DNA of 64,000 nt from Nostoc foliaceum FACHB-393 (GCF_014698505.1 NZ_JACJTD010000020.1:62001-126000), one strand, 5' to 3'. Shown: positions 44,997 through 54,732, counted from the stretch's first letter. Program-made: numbers and translations. Notes: generated by a model from the letters alone, not told the origin.

Positions 44997-46510
44997 TGCG
45001 TCCGATTATTCAGCTTTTTGGGCAAATCCTCGCGCCAACTGCGAGGCGATTTCATCAAGCTTTGGATAACCCAGAGTTAATGCAGATATCTGTACAAAAG
45101 GAAATTTGCGATCGCTTAATCAAGAGTGAGTATGGCAAAACTTTGGGGATTCATTCTATAGACGATTGGCAGCGTGTGCCAATTGTAGATTATGATACAC
45201 TCGAACCCTGCTTAATTCAGAAACAGCAGCAAATTTCCCTCACACCAGAACCCATTTTGTTCTACGAAAAAACCTCTGGTAGTAGTGGGGCGGTAAAATG
45301 GATTCCTTATACTCAATCTTTGCGGCGATCGTTTAATCAAATGTTCTGTGTATGGGCGCATGATTTGATTGTACACGGGCCGAAATTCTCCACAGGGAAG
45401 CTTTATGCTTGTATATCGCCGCAATTAAATGTAGCTGATAGCCAAACTTTACAGGATGATTTAGATTACTTAGACGGCTGGTTACGTTGGTTTTTGCGTC
45501 CTTGGTTGGTGATGCCAAATAAACTTAATCGGCTGCATGAAGCGAATTTGTTTAAACATCAACTGGCTTTGGCATTATTAGAGGCTGAGAAATTAGAAAT
45601 TATCTCTATTTGGAGTCCTAGTTTTCTACAAGTACATTTAAAATATATTCAAGAAAATCAGGATTTATTGCAAGGAGAATTACACAACCGGATTTCACAT
45701 AATCGCCTAAAACTTTTTAGCGAAAGTAATATTCCCTGGATGCAACTCTGGCCAAATTTGAAGCTGATTTCTTGCTGGGATAGCGCCAATGCAGCAGATC
45801 AAGCGCAAGGATTAAGATTAAAATTTCCAGATGTATTAATTCAAGGTAAAGGACTACTAGCAACGGAAGCCCCAATAACGATTCCGTTGATTGTAGCTGG
45901 GGGATGTGTGCCGATTCTCGATGAAGTGTTTTTCGAGTTCGAGGATGAGACTGGTTCCTTGCATGGCTTACATGAACTCAACATTGGCAAGGAATACACG
46001 ATTATTTTATCGCAGAAAGGGGGTTTGTATCGTTATCGAATTGGCGATCGCATTCGGGTAACTCATTACTATCGCCACACTCCCTGTTTAGAGTTTCTCG
46101 GACGACATCAAACTATTAGCGATTTGGTGGGCGAAAAGTTGCAAGAAACCTTTGTAAATAATGCTCTTACTCTGTTGAACTTGCAAGAAACTAATTTTAA
46201 AAGTTTGATGCCCATTGCCGATCCTCCACACTATATTTTATTATTAGATTCTGCAAAAGAAAGCCCGGAAATTATTGCTCAAAAACTGGATCAGGCTTTA
46301 TCAGAATCACATCATTACAAGAGAGCGCGAACCATCGGTCAACTTGCACCACCACAGGTTTTAATCTCTAGTCAAATTCCTCAAGTGTTAGTTTCCCATC
46401 GTATCCGCACTGGAAGTATTTGGGGAGGTATTAAGCATCCAATTCTGGCAAAATTACCCATTAGCACTGAACTTTTACAAGAATTGAAGTTGGAAATTAC
46501 CCAGAAATAG
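44996..46510 (+). CDS. GH3-family acyl-adenylate/amide synthetase
   Basis: 504 residues matching the GH3 auxin-responsive promoter family, adenylating enzymes that join carboxylic acids to amines or other acceptors. The ATP-binding P-loop-like motif is YEKTSGSSGAVKWIPYT (about 90-106). Later motifs are CWDSANAADQAQGL, ATEAPITIPL and YRYRIGDRIRVTHYYRHTPC. The ATG overlaps the previous stop (TAATG). As the last gene of the cluster it may activate or release the final product. Substrate not predictable. Confidence 0.9.
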   Translation: MRPIIQLFGQILAPTARRFHQALDNPELMQISVQKEICDRLIKSEYGKTLGIHSIDDWQRVPIVDYDTLEPCLIQKQQQISLTPEPILFYEKTSGSSGAVKWIPYTQSLRRSFNQMFCVWAHDLIVHGPKFSTGKLYACISPQLNVADSQTLQDDLDYLDGWLRWFLRPWLVMPNKLNRLHEANLFKHQLALALLEAEKLEIISIWSPSFLQVHLKYIQENQDLLQGELHNRISHNRLKLFSESNIPWMQLWPNLKLISCWDSANAADQAQGLRLKFPDVLIQGKGLLATEAPITIPLIVAGGCVPILDEVFFEFEDETGSLHGLHELNIGKEYTIILSQKGGLYRYRIGDRIRVTHYYRHTPCLEFLGRHQTISDLVGEKLQETFVNNALTLLNLQETNFKSLMPIADPPHYILLLDSAKESPEIIAQKLDQALSESHHYKRARTIGQLAPPQVLISSQIPQVLVSHRIRTGSIWGGIKHPILAKLPISTELLQELKLEITQK

Positions 46511-46715
46511 CTCACCAAGTAAGCTGTTAAGCATTTTATTTGCACATTGAGATCGCAGGGGGGCAGGGGGCTGGGGGGTTAGGTTTTTAATTACTGAATC
46601 GATGCTCTAGTACAGCACGACGTAAATAAACTACCCATTCGAAATGTCCGAAACCATAGCAAAAACGTAATTACAAATTAATTTACCGTAGCGGTAGCGA
46701 GTCCGCCGGGAGCAA

Positions 46716-47504
46716 TTAAATATGTTCTTGTTGGCTGCTCCTGATCTGCATCGTAGCCATCAAAACCAGGACAATTGCCAAAACCAACGCGGTATTTCTG
46801 AGTATTGAATTATCAGAGTGCTTGAGTGCGATCGCCACAAGTGCCCAGAGTATTACTCCTGTATAAGCGATATCTCGACGCTGGATGACTATAACTGCTG
46901 CAACGGCTGTTGCGATCAATAACATGATGAGAGTCCATATTACAGCAGAAATCCCCCACCCGTTCCACCCCTGAAAAGACAAGGCACACGCTACGTTGAC
47001 AATGGTCGCCACGCTAATCCAGCCTAGATAAATGCTGATAGGAAAGTGAACACACCATTTCTTGAGCCGAGGTACACGCTTGTTGCCAATTTCTAACTGC
47101 ACATAAACAGCAATCAGGGGCAATAGAATAAACAGCATTGCAATTACAGAAAGCGCAAAAAGCCGAGACAAAAACAGATAAACCCAGATACTTTGAGCAA
47201 CACAGGCAATCACCAACAGATAACCTGTCTTACGAAAATCAGGCTCATGTCGTTGTTCAGGTAGAGCTTGGTATACCCCAAAAGCAAACAACCCAAGGTA
47301 AATCAGACCCCAGATAGCAAAGGCGTAATTGGCAGGGATAATCAGGACATTTTTAAATAAAGTATTGGAAATTTCCCCTATGCTGAGTCCATTGAGCGGA
47401 AAAACGTTCGATACTACATTGATAATGAAAGCACCAAAGATTGCAGCCAAAGTAACAAGCTGCCGCCAAAAATCTCGGTAATTGCTAGAGTTGGACTGCT
47501 GCAT
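46716..47504 (-). CDS. Tryptophan-rich sensory protein (TspO/MBR) family
   Basis: 262-residue polytopic membrane protein with the TspO-like motif PANYAFAIWGLIYLGL (about 55-70) and Trp-rich helices (FQGWNGWGISAVIWTLIML). Seven or eight helices are predicted, longer than the five-helix classical TspO; this is the extended cyanobacterial subgroup. It may bind tetrapyrroles or lipids. Isolated on the minus strand; the downstream flank contains a dispersed repeat (46604-46670) resembling 58555-58620. Confidence 0.82.
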   Translation of the reverse strand: MQQSNSSNYRDFWRQLVTLAAIFGAFIINVVSNVFPLNGLSIGEISNTLFKNVLIIPANYAFAIWGLIYLGLFAFGVYQALPEQRHEPDFRKTGYLLVIACVAQSIWVYLFLSRLFALSVIAMLFILLPLIAVYVQLEIGNKRVPRLKKWCVHFPISIYLGWISVATIVNVACALSFQGWNGWGISAVIWTLIMLLIATAVAAVIVIQRRDIAYTGVILWALVAIALKHSDNSILRNTALVLAIVLVLMATMQIRSSQQEHI

Positions 47505-48062
47505 AGGATATTAACTCATATCTTTTATGCTTTTAGCTTACATCTGAAAAAGATCGATGCCTAAGGCACAAGAAGTCAACGAGGATGCGTGACCATATTC
47601 TCTGTGTCAACTGGAGCACTCTACCTGTTCTAATGCTGGATCGACCAAAATCACCGTTTTAGTCCCTAAACCTGTAATCAAATGAGTATATGTACTTATT
47701 TATGGTTCAAAGAGTTGTTGAAATAACATGATGCATAACTCTAGATGAAATTGTTTTATTATCTAGATGTCGATCAAAATAGACTTGTCGCCTAATAAAC
47801 TTTTTGAGTTTTTCGAGCGAGGCAGAACAAGGGTTTCAGATACTAATTTTTTATAAACCTACAAGTCTAATGAACTTATGTAATATTTGAGCTTTCTCAC
47901 AAGTTCCTCACAATCTTTACCTAACATTTGAGTAAAGCTAACTCAATGGTAGAGGTATGACCTTTATCCTCTCAAATACATAATTTACCGATACCAAAGG
48001 ATTTTGATTAGCTGACTTGTGATTTCTTCGCTCAATTTTATCGAGTTCAAGAGGAATGAAAA
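47505..48062. other. Gap of about 560 bases between divergent genes
   Basis: No gene is supported in any frame. It must contain divergent promoters for the TspO-like gene and the 84-residue protein. The sequence is AT-rich, without obvious palindromes or repeats. Confidence 0.45.
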
Positions 48063-48317
48063 ATGAGTTTAGAAACTTACCAGAAAGAAGTAGAACACCT
48101 GGGAGAATCGCAGGGTCTTAAAGACCACGACCACGATCTGGTTCACGATCTGAGTCGAAGACTCGATGCCCTATGGCGGTATGACCAATATTTTGCTAAT
48201 GCTGAGGGGTATGATTCAGTACAAGCCTTTTGGAGAAAGGTTAAGGAACAAGAGAAGCAAAACATAGTGGAGTTAAAGAAACTACTCTCGGAACATATTA
48301 GGCTTGGTGATTTCTAG
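48063..48317 (+). CDS. Small helical hypothetical protein (84 aa)
   Basis: 84 residues, MSLETYQKEVEHLGESQGLK to LSEHIRLGDF, highly charged and probably all-helical, with His/Asp clusters (DHDHDLVHDL). AAGAGG lies nine bases upstream of the ATG, supporting the start. A good terminator hairpin follows. Family not recognised, though it looks conserved in cyanobacteria. Confidence 0.7.
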   Translation: MSLETYQKEVEHLGESQGLKDHDHDLVHDLSRRLDALWRYDQYFANAEGYDSVQAFWRKVKEQEKQNIVELKKLLSEHIRLGDF

Positions 48318-48388
48318 GAGTGTTTTCAAAAAGCCTCAATAAAGCTACTTTTCCTGTTATTAACTGAGGAGACAGTTATTTTCAGAGG

Positions 48389-48431
48389 GGGCTAAAGGCT
48401 TTCATCTGTTCAAATTCTTTAGCCCGTTTTT
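48389..48431 (+). terminator. Rho-independent terminator
   Basis: Arms GGGCTAAAG (48389-48397) and CTTTAGCCC (48417-48425), a perfect 9-bp stem, followed by GTTTTTG. It lies about 70 bases after the stop of the 84-residue protein gene. Confidence 0.75.
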
Positions 48432-48630
48432 GTATTTGGTTGCCAATGCGATCGCAAATTCCTCCCGTTACGATTAGTTAATTGTTTACTTATTTTGGGG
48501 TTTGATAGCGATCGCACTTCCCGGAATTTGGAATGATCGAGTGGGCAAGGAAGAGTCACCTTGCTCCTGGTGGGCTTTCTGCTCTAATTGCTGTAATTTT
48601 CTAACTTTGTTGCCAGTTTGAAGTAGCAGC

Positions 48631-48822
48631 TTATACTGTTTCCAACCAATCAAAAATTTGGGCTAACTGATCCAGTGTTACCAGCCCATATTGCCAGAGG
48701 GTCATAGCTAGAAAGTTGGGGGTATGCTCACAATGCCGCAAAGCAAGAGAAATTGCTCCACCAGAAATACCCAACTCTTCCTCTAAAAAATGCACCAATT
48801 GATCTGTAGCTTTCATAGCCAT
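48631..48822 (-). CDS. DUF2949 family protein
   Basis: 63 residues (MAMKATDQLVHFLEEELGIS), matching the short cyanobacterial DUF2949 family: LGISGGAISLALRHCEHTPNFL and QYGLVTLDQLAQIFDWLE. Helical, soluble, function unknown. Likely monocistronic; no strong ribosome site is visible. Confidence 0.85.
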   Translation of the reverse strand: MAMKATDQLVHFLEEELGISGGAISLALRHCEHTPNFLAMTLWQYGLVTLDQLAQIFDWLETV

Positions 48823-49128
48823 GTTAAATAATGTTAATTAAGTTTTATTTTGTCTCAGCAATGCTTCTAGCATTTTCTTATTTATGTAGCTAAACTTAAC
48901 AATTAAATTAATCTTTGGGAACTAACAAGCAAATACGGTTTACCGTACTCAAAGAATTAACACCACTCGAAAGGAGAAAACTTTAGCCAAGAGAACGCCG
49001 TTAAAGAAGATGCAGACATTGGTAACCACCGAGATACGTACAAAATGGGACACATTGTAAAATGAAGAATGCTGAGGATTTTCTACTTTACTCAGCACTC
49101 AGATCCCTCAATGTCCCATGCCCAATCC
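48823..49128. other. Gap of about 300 bases
   Basis: No gene, repeat or hairpin that I can support. It probably contains the DUF2949 promoter and the 3' end region of the GH13 gene. Confidence 0.4.
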
Positions 49129-51141
49129 TCAAACTAGAGCATATACCTTAGCTTCCCAAGGTACGATGCCTTCTCTGCCTACCCAGTCTGGTGGAACTAT
49201 CCTTTCTTGAGTGATTTCTTTCCACTGTTTACCGACTGGGGTAGCGGGCCAATTTGGGACTCTATACTCAGAAGCAGGAGGAGTACCATAGTCAGAAAAG
49301 TTTGCTACTACAACTACTAACTCATCAGCTTTGTTACCACGTTGCCAGACTAAAACTCGTTTGCCTTCATTGAAGTCAATATGAATGAACTGGGTATCAT
49401 TCACAGCTAAAGCATTAGAAGTCTTGCGGAAGCGGACTAATCTTGCAACGTATTGGAATATGCGTTGTCGCCAATCTTCGCTTAGACGGTCGAAGTTAAC
49501 TGGGTCAATTTGTTTGCGATTACTATGATCATCGCTGATGTCTAAATCTTGTTGGTCGGCAAATTCATCACCAGCTAGAATCATGGGAATTCCTACGGCG
49601 GTGAGCAAGCTGACAAATCCTAATTTAATGCGTTCTTCTGTCAGCTTCACGCCATTATTAACCAAATAGTTGAAGAGACGCTCGTTACCATAACCGCCGA
49701 TATCATGGGAAGTTAGGTAATTTACTGCTTGTGAACCATCTCTAAAGCCTAAGTTGCGGCAATCAATGAGTTTGCGGACACTCCATTCAAAGCTAGGTTC
49801 ATCCCAGGCGTTCTTACCTAGAATTACCTGCCGGAAGATTTGCTTAAATTTTTCATTCCATAATCCATCTAGACGATTTTGTTGGATAAGCGCTAGTGGT
49901 ACACTTAATTCTTCTCCAACAACCAAGAAGCGAGACGCTTCCGCTTCGCTAACGTCGCTTCCCCCTCTTTCATTCCATAGATTACGTGCAAAATCCTTAA
50001 ATTCTTGTAAAAAGTCGTAGTTGGCAACATTATTAACGCTATCCAACCGCAGACCGTCAACCCGATAAAATTCTAGCCAGTGGGCAATATGGACTTTTAA
50101 GTATTCCCGTGCTGGCACAAACCATGATTTTTGGCCAGTGATGGGGTGATAGCCTTCTACCCAATAGTTGTATTTAAATAAATCTCCGCCAAAACCATCT
50201 CTTGACCCTTGTTCTGGGTCACCACTGCCCCATTTAATGTAAAAATCCAGAAAATTCACATGATGGTAAGGGTTCTTCAGCGAGAATGCCATCACCACAT
50301 CTATAAAAAAGCGCAACCCATTTTGATGAGCAGCTTTGATCAAATTCACTAAATCAGTTGTAGCTGTAGGTGCTGACTGATGATCTGGGCGTCCTAAATC
50401 GAAATCTGCGGCAAAATAATTCGCTGTGCCGTAACCCCACTCGTTAACATAGCTGCTATCTTCTGGGGGTAGTAGTTCGAGGGCGTTGACTCCGAGTTCT
50501 ACAAGATGAGCGTGGTTATTCAAAGCATCGACTGTGGTAAAAGTTGGAGATTTTGCTTCTTTGACCAATAGTGCTAAAGCATCGCGGAATGTTCCGTTTC
50601 CTTCTTCAACACCAGATGGGCTATTCTTTGCCCAACGGGTAGGTAATTCGTAAATCACCAATTGATTGTTAGTTGGCAGTTCTTTTAAAGGAATATCGTC
50701 TTCCCAATTTACAGTTTGTCCTTCGGGATCGCAGGGAGTCAGTTCGCCATTGCGGTAAAGTATAACGCTTGCCGGATGATCTGGGCTAATTGTTACCCCC
50801 GATTCTAGCCGCTTGTTAGCAAATCTTCGATCTACAGTTGTTGCTGTCGGATCTGTAGCGTAGATAATTTGGTTAGCATTATCAGAATAGCCATCTGAGT
50901 TGCGGACTTTAAACCAGTAGAAGTAAACTTTTCCTTCGCTCAACCCCACTTCTTGAGCTGATACTTCCCACAGTTCAGGAAATTGAGTTGATTGACGAAG
51001 CGGAATTTCTCTAAATTTAGTTAATGGTTCCGGGTTGCTGGGAGGTGTGCTGCCAATGTAGAGAGTGGGAGATGGTTCAGAGGCACCGGGACGCCACAAT
51101 ACAAAGTGAGTCTTTTTGCGGCTCAGTAAATCAGTAGGCAT
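49129..51141 (-). CDS. Alpha-amylase-family glycoside hydrolase (GH13)
   Basis: 670 residues. An N-terminal beta-sandwich (about 10-110, CBM48/isoamylase-N-like) is followed by the (beta/alpha)8 GH13 barrel. Conserved regions are RFFIDVVMAFS (region I-like), VDGLRLDSVNN with the nucleophile Asp, FLVVGEELS with the acid/base Glu, and NYLTSHDI with the transition-state-stabilising Asp. A C-terminal all-beta domain (about 585-670) follows. No signal peptide, so it likely acts on cytosolic glycogen or maltodextrin. Exact specificity (debranching, amylase or transferase) cannot be fixed. Confidence 0.9.
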   Translation of the reverse strand: MPTDLLSRKKTHFVLWRPGASEPSPTLYIGSTPPSNPEPLTKFREIPLRQSTQFPELWEVSAQEVGLSEGKVYFYWFKVRNSDGYSDNANQIIYATDPTATTVDRRFANKRLESGVTISPDHPASVILYRNGELTPCDPEGQTVNWEDDIPLKELPTNNQLVIYELPTRWAKNSPSGVEEGNGTFRDALALLVKEAKSPTFTTVDALNNHAHLVELGVNALELLPPEDSSYVNEWGYGTANYFAADFDLGRPDHQSAPTATTDLVNLIKAAHQNGLRFFIDVVMAFSLKNPYHHVNFLDFYIKWGSGDPEQGSRDGFGGDLFKYNYWVEGYHPITGQKSWFVPAREYLKVHIAHWLEFYRVDGLRLDSVNNVANYDFLQEFKDFARNLWNERGGSDVSEAEASRFLVVGEELSVPLALIQQNRLDGLWNEKFKQIFRQVILGKNAWDEPSFEWSVRKLIDCRNLGFRDGSQAVNYLTSHDIGGYGNERLFNYLVNNGVKLTEERIKLGFVSLLTAVGIPMILAGDEFADQQDLDISDDHSNRKQIDPVNFDRLSEDWRQRIFQYVARLVRFRKTSNALAVNDTQFIHIDFNEGKRVLVWQRGNKADELVVVVANFSDYGTPPASEYRVPNWPATPVGKQWKEITQERIVPPDWVGREGIVPWEAKVYALV

Positions 51142-51351
51142 TGGAAAAATCTCTAGTTGATGTAATTAAGTCATTTGTGGAGTTATTACACAACAGTCAG
51201 TTGCTATTCCAGATAATTGAGTTGAATTTTTTCAACCTGTAAATCTTATCGGACGTTTACTAGATAGTCGCACTACTCTACTAAAGCCAGACGTTAGTTT
51301 GAGAACGTCACCGCGTCTCTACACACCTAAAATTCTCGCTTGGTAAAAAAC

Positions 51352-51380
51352 TTGACAGCGAGGTGTATTTTTAGTATATT
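51352..51380 (+). promoter_or_regulatory. Sigma70-type promoter of the KTSC gene
   Basis: TTGACA (51352-51357), a 17-base spacer, and TATATT (51375-51380): near-consensus -35 and -10 boxes with ideal spacing, 75 bases upstream of the KTSC start codon. Confidence 0.75.
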
Positions 51381-51396
51381 TGTACTATAAATACAC
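51363..51396. promoter_or_regulatory. 14-bp inverted repeat over the -10 box, LexA-box-like
   Basis: Arms GTGTATTTTTAGTA (51363-51376) and TACTATAAATACAC (51383-51396) match at 13 of 14 positions. The centre AGTATATTTGTACT (51373-51386) differs at one position from the Anabaena LexA consensus RGTACNNNDGTWCB, as I recall it. A repressor bound here would block the promoter. Confidence 0.6.
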
Positions 51397-51455
51397 TTAA
51401 GTGTTGCATAAAACTTTAACACTCCCGACTACACCAACAGGAGAGCACAAAATAA

Positions 51456-51884
51456 ATGAAGCTATCTAAGGTAGACTTGAGCAGTTTAATAGCGATCGCT
51501 CACTCTGATGGATATTTGCAGTTGTTGCTCGATCGAGGCGACGAACTGGAGTTTTTGGAAATACCGGCACCGATACAAGCTTATGAAGGATTGCAAGAAC
51601 TGAACGAGGTTATCGCCGAAACGACTGCACTACCTTTTGAAGAGGAACCAATTGTCATGCTACCAGTTGTCTCCTCAATGGCCATGGCTGTAGGCTACGA
51701 TCGCGACGAACATATTTTGCAAGTTGAGTTTCAAAGTGGAGCTGTTTATCAGTACTTAGGCGTAGACGAGGATACTTGGGAAGATTTACATTCCTGTGAC
51801 TCAATTGGCAGCTTTTTCAATCAAGAGATTAAAGGCAGATATGACTGCGATCGTCTAGATCATCCAGATTATACTATTGACTAA
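51456..51884 (+). CDS. KTSC domain protein
   Basis: 142 residues. The N-terminal part (1-70) is acidic and uncharacterised. The KTSC domain (about 73-135) is clear: VSSMAMAVGYDRDEHILQVE, FQSGAVYQYLGVDE and SIGSFFNQEIKGRYDCDRL. The domain is named for a Lys-Thr-Ser-Cys motif found as fusions to nucleic-acid enzymes such as lysyl-tRNA synthetase. The start ATG has GGAGAG eleven bases upstream. Strong promoter and a LexA-like box upstream suggest damage-responsive expression. Confidence 0.88.
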   Translation: MKLSKVDLSSLIAIAHSDGYLQLLLDRGDELEFLEIPAPIQAYEGLQELNEVIAETTALPFEEEPIVMLPVVSSMAMAVGYDRDEHILQVEFQSGAVYQYLGVDEDTWEDLHSCDSIGSFFNQEIKGRYDCDRLDHPDYTID

Positions 51885-52263
51885 TAATTGTATGTAGGGT
51901 TTTCAATAATTCTTGCGTTGTGTAAGATTTAGCTAAAAAGGCTGTGTGTTCACCTGTTTTGTCGATTGGAACTTGTTCACTTGTTGCCAGTCCACTTACT
52001 TACAACAATAAGTTGTCTAATTACCAAGTGGCTAACAGTTTGCAGTGCTTCCACCTGTTTGGGACTGATTCAGCGTGGTATTAATTATACATTACTTTAC
52101 ATAGTTTAGATTTTCCTTGCCCACTTAATTTATGGAAAGAGATTTTTAAGCCTTGATTGCTTTTATCCTAAGAAATACTTGTTTTGCCTAAAGCATTAAC
52201 AAGAGCAACTAAACATACACCAGCAGCGTTTTGTTCAGAGACAATAGAAAAAGCCCACATAAT

Positions 52264-52761
52264 ATGAACGCAGTTATGACGACTACACTTACCTCTGCTG
52301 TTAAACCAAGAGCCGAAGATAGTTTTGCCATTAGCTTTGCACCATTGTCTCTTGAAGAAATCTATGCCAAATCTGACGATCCAGCCAACGGTGCCGTGGT
52401 TGTGATGAGTGGCGTGGTTCGCAATCAAACTGATGGTAAACCTGTAATTGCTTTAGAGTATCAAGCTTACGAACCTATGGCATTACAGATATTTTATCAA
52501 ATTGCTGCTGATATTCGCTTATCTACGTCTGATGTGAATCGGGTAGTGATTCATCATCGCACCGGACGTTTGCAAGTTGGAGAAATTAGTGTTTTAGTAG
52601 CAGTGGGTTGTCCTCATCGGAGTGAGGCGTTTGAAGCTTGCCAGTATGCTATTGATACCCTCAAGCACAATGCGCCCATATGGAAGAAAGAACATTGGCA
52701 AGATGGTTCTAGCCGTTGGGTAAGTATTGGTGCTTGCGAAACATTAGGAGAAAATTGTTAA
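52264..52761 (+). CDS. moaE: Molybdopterin synthase catalytic subunit
   Basis: 165 residues from ATG 52264 (MNAVMTTTLTSAVKPRAEDS). MoaE core motifs: NGAVVVMSGVVRNQTDG, ALEYQAYEPMALQIF, VVIHHRTGRLQVGEISVLVA, and the catalytic lysine region APIWKKEHWQDGSSRWV. It transfers sulfur from MoaD thiocarboxylate to precursor Z in molybdenum cofactor synthesis. moaD is not adjacent. A longer frame from 52231 is less likely. Confidence 0.93.
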   Translation: MNAVMTTTLTSAVKPRAEDSFAISFAPLSLEEIYAKSDDPANGAVVVMSGVVRNQTDGKPVIALEYQAYEPMALQIFYQIAADIRLSTSDVNRVVIHHRTGRLQVGEISVLVAVGCPHRSEAFEACQYAIDTLKHNAPIWKKEHWQDGSSRWVSIGACETLGENC

Positions 52762-53132
52762 GATTTCTGAGCTATTTTCTTCAAAGAAGTTCAATCTCTT
52801 GAAAAGGCAGTGATTCATTCAGCAATTAGCAAACTGATGTGTGCATAGATATAGCTCGTGGTAGACATCACTAGTTGCTGGATGACACTTTTTTAACTAC
52901 AGTTAATAAGTAGAGTCCCATAATATATTTATTATTAAATATGATTTAAATAATGAGTTTTCAATGTTTATTACCATACACGGATTAATACTACTATAAG
53001 TTTATTCTCGGCTACGGTTTATTTCTTCTACTCTCTACCTTGATAAGTATTATTTAATAAGTTTCATTAACCTATTTTTTACTAAGTACTTTTGAATTAA
53101 ACTAGTAACTTGATTGTTGTTTAATTATTAGT
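52762..53132. other. AT-rich gap before the DUF2079 gene
   Basis: About 370 bases, very AT-rich, without supported genes or repeats. Probably the leader and promoter of the DUF2079 gene. Confidence 0.4.
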
Positions 53133-54521
53133 ATGCAAAAAAAATTTGGTTATATTAGTTTTTTAATTTTCATAGGAACTTTTATCCTATTTATCTTTAG
53201 CAGTTTAAGACATTTTTTATTTAAATCCAACGCTCTTGATTTAGCTCTTTTTGACCAATGGGTATATTTAATTAGTCAGAATCTACCACCAATATCTTCT
53301 TTGTTTGGATTTCATGTGATAGGCGATCATGCAGCTTTTATATTATACCCTATAAGTTTACTATACAAAATTTATCCCAGTGTATATTGGTTGCTTTTAA
53401 TTCAAGCTTTTGCTTTATCGGTTGGATGTCTACCTGTTTATTTGTTAAGCCTACAAGCTGGATTATCTATACCTTATTCAAGAGCAATTACTTTTTCTTA
53501 TCTACTTTATCCTACTTTATTTAATAGTAATTTTTTTACTGATTTTCGTCCAGAAAGCATAGCAGTTCCTGCATTATTGTGGGCAATATGGGCAGCGATA
53601 GAGAAGTGTACTTATCAATTATTTTTTGCTATTGGTTTAGTTTTAATTTGTAAGGATAGCTTAAGTTTAACTGTAATAGCTTTTGGTATTTTTTTGTTGT
53701 TACAGCATAGAAAAGTCTATGGATTAGCTTGTAGTTTAATAGGGCTATTTTGGTACATTTTCACTATTGGTTATTTAACACCACTTTTAAGAGGTGGCCC
53801 AGCAGGGGGAGTTGTTTTTTATGCTTCTCTTGGTAGTACTCCCAAGGAAATAATCTTTAATACTATTAGTAATCCTAACTTAATTTTAGGAAAGTTTTTT
53901 TCTCCTAATGCATTATTTTATTATTTCCTTCTTTTATTACCAGTAATTATTGGATTACATTGGAAGCAAATAGTATTTGTAATACCTGCTTTACCAATGT
54001 TTTTATTAAATATTATTTCTGATTATGCAGCACAACGAGATTTAGTTCACCATTATTCATTACCGATTTTCCCTTTTATTATTGTATGGTTAATACATTC
54101 TATCAAGGAGTATAAACAAGAAAATAAAAAGCATTGGTTGAAACCTAAAATATTAATATTTTCTGCGATTATTTCTTTTTTGGTGTTAGCTAAATATGAT
54201 TTTTTTATAACACGCTATTTACCAAATTTATCTAACCTACCTTTTCTATATGATGCGGTGAGTTTAGTTAAAACGAAGGAAAGTGTTTTAACAACATTTA
54301 ATATTGCTCCCCATTTAAGTAACCGTCAAAATATTAAGTTAATTAATAAAGATTTGAAATTAGAAAAGGATAATGAAATTTTTAAATATATACTTATAGA
54401 CTTAAACAATAATAATTTTGACTTTAATTCCAATTTAGTACTTCAGCTTAGAAGTAATTCTACTTACAAACTTATATATCAGTCTAACGGCGTTTATTTA
54501 TTTAAGCTACCTCCAATTTAA
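53133..54521 (+). CDS. DUF2079 polytopic membrane protein
   Basis: 462 residues with about ten helices. The DUF2079 signature is at the N-terminus (NALDLALFDQWVYLISQ; HVIGDHAAFILYPISLLYKI) with loop acidic residues as in GT-C-fold membrane glycosyltransferases. FTDFRPESIAVPALLWA is another typical block. The gene is much more AT-rich than its neighbours, suggesting recent acquisition or weak codon selection. Possibly an undecaprenyl- or dolichyl-sugar-dependent transferase; not proven. Confidence 0.88.
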   Translation: MQKKFGYISFLIFIGTFILFIFSSLRHFLFKSNALDLALFDQWVYLISQNLPPISSLFGFHVIGDHAAFILYPISLLYKIYPSVYWLLLIQAFALSVGCLPVYLLSLQAGLSIPYSRAITFSYLLYPTLFNSNFFTDFRPESIAVPALLWAIWAAIEKCTYQLFFAIGLVLICKDSLSLTVIAFGIFLLLQHRKVYGLACSLIGLFWYIFTIGYLTPLLRGGPAGGVVFYASLGSTPKEIIFNTISNPNLILGKFFSPNALFYYFLLLLPVIIGLHWKQIVFVIPALPMFLLNIISDYAAQRDLVHHYSLPIFPFIIVWLIHSIKEYKQENKKHWLKPKILIFSAIISFLVLAKYDFFITRYLPNLSNLPFLYDAVSLVKTKESVLTTFNIAPHLSNRQNIKLINKDLKLEKDNEIFKYILIDLNNNNFDFNSNLVLQLRSNSTYKLIYQSNGVYLFKLPPI

Positions 54522-54617
54522 GAACACATGCCTAGAAAAGTAATGCCACAATGTACTAGCTTTTTAGTATTAATCAAGATTTCACCTTTTAAACTTTAAA
54601 TTTCTCAGAAGATAGTA

Positions 54618-54724
54618 ATAGCGGTTCTCGTTTACGTGAGGTAGACCCGTAGGGGCACGGGCACTGCCGTGCCCCTACACCTGGCGATATAATCTTGTAC
54701 CGCATCTGAGTGGGAATCGCTATA
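54618..54724. repeat. TATAGCGGTTC element, copy 4
   Basis: Begins AATAGCGGTTCTCGTTTACG and ends GAGTGGGAATCGCTATA, with the inner palindrome GGGGCACGGGCACTGCCGTG. Same orientation as copy 3 (15816-15922). Confidence 0.75.
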
Positions 54725-54732
54725 TAGGCCTA

